DNA from: Actinomycetes bacterium
GTDB taxonomy: Bacteria > Actinomycetota > Acidimicrobiia > Acidimicrobiales > Bog-793
NCBI GenBank assembly: GCA_021785095.1
Contig: JAJYGM010000304.1
Coordinates: 1 to 6,042, forward strand
Direction of reading: 5' to 3'
DNA: 6,042 nucleotides
Part shown: piece after piece, positions 1 to 4,982 of the stretch
How the letters are laid out: every line of letters begins with the position of its first letter
How positions within the stretch are numbered: the stretch's first letter is position 1
Notes under the pieces: generated by a model
The model's input: only the letters and a program-made list of their open reading frames with translations
Told to the model about the DNA's origin: nothing
The model's database searches: none
Position numbers and translations under genes: made by a program

Positions 1-518
1 ACCCGAACGAGCGTCCCGTGCGGGGGGATCTCGCCGTCGCGGCGCCCGGCGCGCAGGTCGTCGAGGAGCTGGTCGAAGGCCTCTGAGGTGAGACCGCCGA
101 CATAGCGGTGGTTGACGGTCACGCACGGCGTGCGGTGGCAGTCCGCAAGGCACTCGGCATCCTCGAGCGTGAACATCCCGTCCGAGGTGGTCCCGCCGGC
201 TCGCACACCGAGTCGGCGTTCGGCGTGCTCGAGCAGCTCCTCCGCGCCGTTGAGGAGGCAGGCGATGTTCGTGCAGATCGACACCAGGTACCGGCCGACC
301 GGCTCGTCGTGGAGCATGTCGTAGAAGGACGCGGTCCCGCGGACCTCGGCCGCCGTCACGCCGACGAGCCGGGCGATCTCCTCCATCGCCTCGGGCTTGA
401 GCCATCCGTCCTGCTCCTGGGCGAGGTGGCAGAGCGGGACGAGCGCGGAGCGCGGCTCGGGATAGAGCGAGACGAGCTCCTCTGCACGTGCGGCCGTCTC
501 GGGGGTGAAGTGGCTCAC
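1..518 (-). CDS. nuoE: NADH-quinone oxidoreductase subunit E, 3' end outside window
   Basis: This is the 24-kDa subunit of complex I. It sits in the cytoplasmic NADH-oxidising module and carries the off-pathway [2Fe-2S] cluster N1a beside the NuoF flavin. 172 complete codons are visible before the left edge. The thioredoxin-like domain has the four expected cluster ligands: C82 and C87 (CTNIAC, C-x4-C), then C123 and C127 (ECLADC, C-x3-C). A helical N-terminal part (about residues 5-75) precedes them, as is usual in the family. The GTG start at 518 is supported by a strong GGGGGAGG ribosome site 7 bases upstream and by the GTGA overlap with the nuoD stop, which implies translational coupling. 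An additional cysteine, C132, lies just after the fourth ligand. Family members are often about 160-250 residues, so the missing C-terminal part is probably modest. Identity is secure; the total length is unknown. Confidence 0.96.
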   Translation of the reverse strand, partial: MSHFTPETAARAEELVSLYPEPRSALVPLCHLAQEQDGWLKPEAMEEIARLVGVTAAEVRGTASFYDMLHDEPVGRYLVSICTNIACLLNGAEELLEHAERRLGVRAGGTTSDGMFTLEDAECLADCHRTPCVTVNHRYVGGLTSEAFDQLLDDLRAGRRDGEIPPHGTLVR

Positions 519-1897
519 CGGTCGACCTCCCCCATGACGGGGTCCACGGACGAGATGGTGGCGACCGCGTCGGCGATGAGCCCGCCGCGCAGCATCGTCG
601 GCAGCGCCTGGAGGTTCACGAAGCTCGGCCCCCGGATGTGCATCCGGTAGGGCTTCGACGTGCCGTCCGAGACGAGGTAGCAGCCGATCTCACCCCTCGG
701 CGACTCGATCGCCACGTACACCTCGCCTTCGGGGACCCGGAAGCCTTCCGTGAAGATCTTGAAGTGGTGGATCAATGCCTCCATCGACTCGTCGATCCGG
801 GCGCGCGGGGGCGGGGTGACCTTGCGGTCCTGCACGCGGTAGTCACCGGGCGGCATGCGCTCGGCGATCTGGCGCACCAGGTTGATCGACTCTCTGATCT
901 CGTTGAGTCGAACGGCGTAACGGTCGAAGTTGTCCCCGTAGGTGCCGACGACCACGTCGAAGTCGAGCGCCGCGTAGTCGAGGTAGGGCATCGTGCGCCG
1001 GAGGTCCCAGGGAACGCCCGTAGAGCGCAGGATCGGTCCGGTGAGCGAGAGCGCGATCGCCTCGTCGGCCGTGATGCTCCCGACCCCTTCGGTGCGCTCG
1101 CGGAAGATCGGCTGTCCGGTCAGCAGCTCGTCGTACTCGTAGGTGCGCGCGAGCACGGTGTCGCAGATGACCTCGACGTCGTCCTCCCATCCGTCGGGGA
1201 GGTCCGCCGCGAGGCCCCCGGGGCGGATGTAGTTGTGGTTCATCCTGAGGCCGGTCGTCTTCTCGAAGAACGCGAGCACCATCTCGCGCTCGCGGAACCC
1301 GTAGATCATCATCGAGGTGGACCCCAGGTCCATCCCGTTGGTCGCCATCCACATGAGGTGGGATGAGATGCGCTGCAACTCGGAGAAGAGCATGCGGATC
1401 CACGTGGCACGCGGCGGCAGCTCGACGCCGAGCAGCGCCTCGGTGGCGAGCGAGAAGACGAGCTCGTTGTTGAGCGGCGAGAGGTAGTCCATGCGCGTCA
1501 CGTTCGTCGCGCCCTGCACGTAGGTGAGCTCCTCCGCAGTCTTCTCCATCCCGGTGTGCAGGTAGCCGATCACCGGCTTGGTCCGCAACACCGTCTCGCC
1601 GTCGAGCTCGAGCATGAGCCGGAGCACCCCGTGGGTCGAGGGGTGCTGAGGTCCCATGTTGATGATCATCGTCTCGTCGCTCGGGCGCTCGACGTCGATG
1701 TCGCCAGCGTTGACGACGCCCCCTTCAGGGATCCGCAGGACCGCGGCCCCGGTCTCGCGCGCCAGCTCCTCGGGCGGCGTCGCGGAACGTGTCGTGAGCT
1801 CCTGAGCGCCCTCGGAGGTGTCGGCAGCAGGCGAGCGCGGGGCGCGGCGGACACCCGCGAGCACGTCGTCCCCTGTCGCGTGGCGAGCGTCGCTCAT
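515..1897 (-). CDS. nuoD: NADH-quinone oxidoreductase subunit D
   Basis: This 460-residue protein is the 49-kDa subunit of complex I. It lines the quinone cavity together with NuoB and descends from the large subunit of NiFe hydrogenases. The conserved domain starts near residue 77 and runs to the end: NMGPQHPSTHGVLRL (80-94), YLHTGMEKT (112-120), TRMDYLSPLNNE (134-145), RPGGLAADLPDGW (225-237) and the C-terminal block RGEIGCYLVSDG (401-412) followed by PYRMHIRGPSF (416-426). H89 and Y138 match the quinone-binding His38 and Tyr87 of Thermus Nqo4. The first 75 or so residues are Ala/Arg/Ser/Glu-rich and look disordered, longer than the roughly 25-45 residues I would expect before this motif. 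The ATG overlaps the nuoC stop (ATGA). The reading frame stays open far upstream through nuoC, but that region encodes nuoC in another frame, so this is not a NuoCD fusion. Confidence 0.98.
   Translation of the reverse strand: MSDARHATGDDVLAGVRRAPRSPAADTSEGAQELTTRSATPPEELARETGAAVLRIPEGGVVNAGDIDVERPSDETMIINMGPQHPSTHGVLRLMLELDGETVLRTKPVIGYLHTGMEKTAEELTYVQGATNVTRMDYLSPLNNELVFSLATEALLGVELPPRATWIRMLFSELQRISSHLMWMATNGMDLGSTSMMIYGFREREMVLAFFEKTTGLRMNHNYIRPGGLAADLPDGWEDDVEVICDTVLARTYEYDELLTGQPIFRERTEGVGSITADEAIALSLTGPILRSTGVPWDLRRTMPYLDYAALDFDVVVGTYGDNFDRYAVRLNEIRESINLVRQIAERMPPGDYRVQDRKVTPPPRARIDESMEALIHHFKIFTEGFRVPEGEVYVAIESPRGEIGCYLVSDGTSKPYRMHIRGPSFVNLQALPTMLRGGLIADAVATISSVDPVMGEVDR
526..533 (-). 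promoter_or_regulatory. Shine-Dalgarno site of nuoE
   Basis: The minus strand reads GGGGGAGG here, 7 bases before the GTG at 518. It lies inside the last codons of nuoD. It is the best-placed ribosome site in this operon and decides in favour of the GTG start for nuoE. Confidence 0.75.
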
Positions 1898-2415
1898 CGC
1901 GGACCCGGTGCCTCCTTGAACTGCACCGGCACCCGGCCGACTCCGTAGTCCTTGCGGAGCGGATGGCCTTCCCAGTCCTCCGGCATGAGGATCCGCGTGA
2001 GGTCCGGGTGGCCCTTGAAGCGCACCCCGAGGAGGTCGAACACCTCGCGCTCCATCGCTTCGGCGCCGGGGTAGAGGTCCCACAGCGTGTCCACGACGGG
2101 GTCCTCCTCGGGTACCTGGACGCGGACCCGCACCCGCCGGCGCAACGAGAGCGAGAGCAGGTTCGCCACGACCTCGAAGCGCTCGGGGACGACCCCCGGC
2201 GGGAGCGAGCGCCCCGCGTGGGCCAGATAGTCGACCGCGGTGAGGTCGGACAGCTGCTCGAAGCCGTCCGCCTTGTAGGAGGTGGCGAGCTCGTGGTAGC
2301 TCTCCCGCGTCGGGAACGCCAGCTCCTCTGCACGCGTTCCCGGCGACGGCGGCACGTCGGGATGCGAGGACCCGCCGGCGCCTTCGCTGGGCGCGGCCGG
2401 TGCGGTGCCGGTCAT
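1894..2415 (-). CDS. nuoC: NADH-quinone oxidoreductase subunit C
   Basis: This 173-residue protein is the 30-kDa subunit of complex I, a structural part of the connecting module that binds NuoD. Residues 1-30 are Pro/Gly/Ser/Ala-rich and probably disordered. The 30-kDa domain follows, with [12 protein letters not shown] at 78-89, a basic beta strand ([10 protein letters not shown], 92-101) and the signature region 107-157: [22 protein letters not shown] (109-130, key residues W112, P116, E122, E124, D127), then [20 protein letters not shown] (135-154) and KDY. The ATG at 2415 overlaps the nuoB stop as ATGA. No convincing Shine-Dalgarno sequence precedes it, so translation probably depends on coupling to nuoB. 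nuoC and nuoD are separate genes in different frames, unlike the fused nuoCD of enterobacteria. Confidence 0.97.
   Translation of the reverse strand: MTGTAPAAPSEGAGGSSHPDVPPSPGTRAEELAFPTRESYHELATSYKADGFEQLSDLTAVDYLAHAGRSLPPGVVPERFEVVANLLSLSLRRRVRVRVQVPEEDPVVDTLWDLYPGAEAMEREVFDLLGVRFKGHPDLTRILMPEDWEGHPLRKDYGVGRVPVQFKEAPGPR
1911..1917 (-). promoter_or_regulatory. Shine-Dalgarno site of nuoD with long spacing
   Basis: The minus strand reads AAGGAGG, a full consensus match, but 13 bases separate it from the nuoD ATG, more than the usual 5-10. It overlaps the nuoC codons for Lys-Glu-Ala near that protein's end. No other start codon lies at a better distance in the nuoD frame, so the site probably helps ribosomes that also re-initiate at the ATGA overlap. 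Confidence 0.5.
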
Positions 2416-2966
2416 CGCGGCGTGGCGACGCGTACCGCGTCCGGAGCCTCGGGGACCCAGCCGGCGAGCTGCTCTGCCTGGCGCGCACGCTCCGGTCGCC
2501 GTGCGATCGCGCCGGTGCGGATCTTCTCGTGGAGCGTGAGTATCGCGTGCAGGAGGGTCTCGGGCGACGGCGGGCATCCGGGCGCGTACACGTCGACGGG
2601 CACGACCTGGTCCACGCCCTGGACGATCGCGTAGTTGTTGAACATGCCGCCACTCGACGCGCATACGCCCATGGAGATCACCCACTTGGGCTCCATCATC
2701 TGGTCGTAGACCTGACGAAGGACCGGCGCCATCTTCTGCGACACCCGCCCGGCCACGATCATGAGGTCTGCTTGGCGGGGCGACGCGCGGAACACCTCCA
2801 TGCCAAGGCGGCTGATGTCGAAGTCCGCCGCGCCGACGGCCATCATCTCGATGGCGCAGCACGCGAGGCCGAACGTGGCCGGCCAGACGCTGTTCCGGCG
2901 GGCCCACTTCACGAGGTCTTCGAGCCTGCCGGTCAGAAAATTATGCTGGAGGTCCTCGAGGCCCAT
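2412..2966 (-). CDS. nuoB: NADH-quinone oxidoreductase subunit B
   Basis: This 184-residue protein is the PSST/20-kDa subunit of complex I. It holds the terminal [4Fe-4S] cluster N2, which passes electrons to quinone at the interface with NuoD. All four cluster ligands are present: the tandem C36-C37 in [12 protein letters not shown]102 in MGVCASSGG and C131 in [10 protein letters not shown]. The surrounding blocks ([20 protein letters not shown] at 49-68, [18 protein letters not shown] at 73-90, EPKWVISMG at 92-100) are typical of the family, and the C-terminal 30 residues are variable. The ATG lies 12 bases after the nuoA stop, behind AGGGGG. It ends in an ATGA overlap with nuoC. Codons 8-11 are unusually AT-rich for this genome. 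Confidence 0.98.
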   Translation of the reverse strand: MGLEDLQHNFLTGRLEDLVKWARRNSVWPATFGLACCAIEMMAVGAADFDISRLGMEVFRASPRQADLMIVAGRVSQKMAPVLRQVYDQMMEPKWVISMGVCASSGGMFNNYAIVQGVDQVVPVDVYAPGCPPSPETLLHAILTLHEKIRTGAIARRPERARQAEQLAGWVPEAPDAVRVATPR

Positions 2967-2974
2967 GGGACGCG

Positions 2975-2980
2975 CCCCCT
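2975..2980 (-). promoter_or_regulatory. Shine-Dalgarno site of nuoB
   Basis: The minus strand reads AGGGGG, 8 bases before the nuoB ATG. It uses two bases of the nuoA TAG stop, so nuoA termination and nuoB initiation occur at nearly the same place, which favours coupling. Confidence 0.6.
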
Positions 2981-3431
2981 ACGCCGCTCGCCCAGTCGCG
3001 CCTGGCTCGGAGGGCACTCGGGTGATCGTCGACTCCGACGTCCTCGCCGGGAGGCCTGGCTCGAGGCGTCGTCCCGGCCCCCACTGCAGCGCACCGTTGC
3101 TCACCAGGTACATGAACGCGACGAAAACCACCGCCGCGAAGACCAGCACCTCGACGAGCCCGAACGCCCGAAGCTGCCTGAAGACGACCGCCCAGGGGTA
3201 CAAGAAGATGACCTCGATGTCGAAGATGATGAAGATCATCGCGACGAGGTAGAAGCGGACCGGGAACCGCGTGGGGGGCTCGCGGCTCGGCACGATCCCG
3301 CACTCGTAAGGCGCCACCTTCTGCGCGGAGGGCTTCTGCCTGGGCGCGAGCAGCTTGGACCCACCGAAGGAGAGCCCTGCGAAGAGCGCTCCGAGGACGA
3401 GCAGCAGTAGGATCGGAAGGTACTGGTCCAC
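2979..3431 (-). CDS. nuoA: NADH-quinone oxidoreductase subunit A
   Basis: This 150-residue inner-membrane protein is the ND3-type subunit of complex I. It borders the quinone channel and the start of the proton path. Three hydrophobic helices are visible, at about residues 4-24, 60-82 and 90-111. The loop between helices 1 and 2 carries YECG (42-45); its cysteine corresponds to the ND3 loop cysteine known from mammalian complex I. Helix 2 carries FDIEVIFLYPWAV (70-82), with D71 and E73 matching the important acidic pair of E. coli NuoA. A polar tail of about 38 residues follows helix 3. The GTG start is fixed by an in-frame TAG 15 bases upstream. No Shine-Dalgarno sequence is apparent before it. 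It is the first gene of the nuo operon, facing a divergent gene across 104 bases. Confidence 0.97.
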   Translation of the reverse strand: MDQYLPILLLLVLGALFAGLSFGGSKLLAPRQKPSAQKVAPYECGIVPSREPPTRFPVRFYLVAMIFIIFDIEVIFLYPWAVVFRQLRAFGLVEVLVFAAVVFVAFMYLVSNGALQWGPGRRLEPGLPARTSESTITRVPSEPGATGRAA

Positions 3432-3452
3432 GGCGAAGCCGTTCTATCACGG

Positions 3453-3468
3453 GCTCGTGCACGCGAGC
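3453..3468. repeat. Short inverted repeat in the divergent spacer
   Basis: The arms GCTCG and CGAGC flank TGCACG; a perfect 8-base palindrome CGTGCACG (3456-3463) sits inside. The location, just upstream of nuoA, would suit an operator, but 5-base arms are common by chance in DNA this rich in G and C. No regulator family is recognised. Confidence 0.25.
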
Positions 3469-3522
3469 ACATCCCCCGGGCGCCCCGGTCTCGTCGCGTC
3501 GGTCGTGTCCGCCGCCCGCGCC

Positions 3523-3528
3523 TACGAT
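3523..3528 (+). promoter_or_regulatory. Candidate -10 box, leaderless start of the reductase gene
   Basis: TACGAT matches the actinobacterial housekeeping -10 pattern TAnnnT. Seven bases separate it from the ATG at 3536, so transcription would begin at or next to the A of the start codon. The bases between are CCCCCAC, with no Shine-Dalgarno sequence, which is what a leaderless messenger would show. No clear -35 hexamer is seen at the usual distance, which is common in actinobacterial promoters. Confidence 0.5.
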
Positions 3529-3535
3529 CCCCCAC

Positions 3536-4957
3536 ATGACCCCGCAGGACGCGACCGCGCCTGGCCGGCGCCCCGCCGACGCCACCTCGCGGACGCCTTC
3601 GCCTTCGACCCGGGCACACCGCGCCAGCCGGTCCAGGCCGCATGTCCACGACGTGGTGGTGGTGGGCGCTGGGCCTTCGGGATCGGCCTGCGCCTACTGG
3701 CTGGCGGACGCCGGCTGGGACGTCGCGGTGATCGAGAAGAAGCGGTTCCCGCGGGACAAGACGTGCGGGGACGGGCTGACGCCCCGCGCCGTGCGCCAAC
3801 TCGCCGACATGGGGCTCGAGGGCGCCCTCGCCGGCTCCCACCGCCACACCGGCCTGCGCTCGTACGGCTGGGGGCTCGTCCTCGAGATGCCCTGGCCCGA
3901 CCATCCGGACTTTCCTCCCTACGGCTACACGATCACCCGCCACGACCTCGACGGCATCGTCGTGGAGCGTGCCCAGAAGGCCGGCGCCGTGGTCCACCAG
4001 CACACCGAGGTCCTCGCACCCCTCCTCGCCGACGGGGCCTCGCCCCTCGAAGCGGCAGCCGGGGCAGCACCCGGGGTGAGCGCGTCGCTGCCGGAGTGCA
4101 GCGGCGTGACGGTGCGCGACGTGGCCTCGGGGGAGACGCGCGACGTCCTCGGGCGCTACGTCGTCGTCGCCGACGGGTCGAACTCCCGCGTCGGGCGCGC
4201 GCTCGGCACCGAGCGCCGGCGCGGCTACCCGCTGGGCATGGCGCTGCGGGGCTACTACCGCTCCGAGCGCCACGACGACCCCTGCATCGAGTCCCACCTC
4301 GACGTCCGCGACCCGTCAGGCGAGCCGATCCCCGGATACGGCTGGATCTTCCCGCTCGGCGACGGTCGGGTGAACGTGGGCGTGGGGCTCCTCTCGACCG
4401 AGCAGCGCTGGAAGGGCGTGAACACCTCGAGGCTCATGGAGGCGTTCGTGGCCGGCGCGCCGAAGAGCTGGGGGCTCTCCGAGCAGACCAGTTGCGGACC
4501 GCCGACCGGCGGCAAGCTCCCGATGGGTTTCGCCGTCGGGCCGCGCACCGGGCCCAACACGATCGTCGTCGGCGACGCGAGCGGCGCCATCAACCCGTTC
4601 AACGGAGAGGGCATCGCCTACGGCTACGAGACGGGCCGCCTCGCCGCAGCCTCCCTGTCCGAGGCGCTCGCCGGCGATGGCCCGGCAGCGATCTCCCACT
4701 ACGAGGAACGGCTCACGGCGGGCTACGGGGACTACTACCGCGTCGGGCGGGCGTTCGTGCGGCTCATCTCGAACCCTACGGCGATGCATTGGTGCGTCGC
4801 CCTGGGCATGCGCTCGGAGACGTGCATGAAAGAGCTCCTACGCATGATGGCCAACCTCATGCGGCCCGGGGCGCCGGGCGCAGCGGAGATCGGCTACGAC
4901 GCGCTCCTCCGCATTGCGGAGCTCATGCCCGAGCGGGCCGCAGCGCTCCTCTCCTGA
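3536..4957 (+). CDS. menJ: Geranylgeranyl reductase family FAD protein, probable menaquinone reductase (MenJ-like)
   Basis: This 473-residue flavoprotein probably reduces one or more isoprene double bonds in the menaquinone side chain. The FAD fold shows GAGPSG (44-49) after a beta strand, acidic E67 for the ribose, KTCGDGLTPRAV (75-86), the second dinucleotide motif VVVADGSNSRVGRALG (209-224), the family substrate motif YGWIFPLGDGRVNVGVG (268-284) and VVGDASGAINPFNGEG (344-359). CGDGLTPRAV and PGYGWIFPL, with the C-terminal MRS...NL block (425-441), closely resemble mycobacterial MenJ as I remember it. Residues 1-36 are a Pro/Ser/Arg-rich extension with no other start codon inside it; the next candidate, a GTG at codon 40, would cut into the FAD fold. 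The neighbouring nuo operon supports a quinone substrate. Reduction of a lipid or carotenoid geranylgeranyl chain is the main alternative. Family assignment is strong; substrate is inferred. Confidence 0.88.
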   Translation: MTPQDATAPGRRPADATSRTPSPSTRAHRASRSRPHVHDVVVVGAGPSGSACAYWLADAGWDVAVIEKKRFPRDKTCGDGLTPRAVRQLADMGLEGALAGSHRHTGLRSYGWGLVLEMPWPDHPDFPPYGYTITRHDLDGIVVERAQKAGAVVHQHTEVLAPLLADGASPLEAAAGAAPGVSASLPECSGVTVRDVASGETRDVLGRYVVVADGSNSRVGRALGTERRRGYPLGMALRGYYRSERHDDPCIESHLDVRDPSGEPIPGYGWIFPLGDGRVNVGVGLLSTEQRWKGVNTSRLMEAFVAGAPKSWGLSEQTSCGPPTGGKLPMGFAVGPRTGPNTIVVGDASGAINPFNGEGIAYGYETGRLAAASLSEALAGDGPAAISHYEERLTAGYGDYYRVGRAFVRLISNPTAMHWCVALGMRSETCMKELLRMMANLMRPGAPGAAEIGYDALLRIAELMPERAAALLS

Positions 4958-4961
4958 GCCG

Positions 4962-4978
4962 GCGCGGCGGCGTCGCGC
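4962..4978. terminator. Weak GC hairpin in the convergent gap
   Basis: The 25-base gap between the reductase stop and the hemL stop contains arms GCGCG and CGCGC around a 7-base loop (GCGGCGT). Being symmetrical it could serve both converging transcripts. There is no T-run on either side and the stem is only 5 base pairs, so this is a tentative call. Confidence 0.25.
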
Positions 4979-4982
4979 GCGA

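Larger units (their letters stand above)
3432..3535. promoter_or_regulatory. Divergent promoter region between nuoA and the reductase gene
   Basis: This 104-base non-coding spacer must hold the promoters for both the nuo operon (leftward) and the reductase gene (rightward), unless nuo is driven from elsewhere. The rightward side has a good -10 box (TACGAT, 3523-3528). Leftward, the best I can find is TAGAAC (complement of 3441-3446), 9 bases before the nuoA GTG, which lacks the final T of the consensus and is weak. The middle contains a GC-rich palindrome GGGCGCCC (3478-3485) and a short inverted repeat at 3453-3468. I could not identify a known operator. Confidence 0.6.

Noticed and set aside
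108..1366. Long plus-strand open frames opposite nuoE and nuoD.
   Set aside because: They are antisense to genes with clear family motifs, are rich in Arg/His/Val/Asp, match no family I know, and are expected from GC-rich third-codon positions.
515..2653. A single long minus-strand frame that would give a 712-residue NuoCD-like fusion.
   Set aside because: The part upstream of 1897 translates to Arg/Ala/Pro-rich nonsense in this frame, while the true NuoC sequence is in a different frame and ends in an ATGA overlap. The genes are separate.
2400..3410. A 336-residue plus-strand open frame across nuoB and nuoA.
   Set aside because: It runs antisense through two well-conserved genes and their junction, and its Arg/His/Glu-rich composition is typical of a shadow frame.
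3473..3487. GC-rich palindrome GGGCGCCC in the spacer as a terminator or operator.
   Set aside because: It is 8 bases in very GC-rich DNA, has no T-run and lies upstream of both divergent genes, so chance is the simplest explanation.
3236..4297. A 353-residue minus-strand open frame covering the divergent spacer and the start of the reductase gene.
   Set aside because: It overlaps nuoA in another frame and the FAD-binding motifs on the opposite strand; no domain is recognisable.
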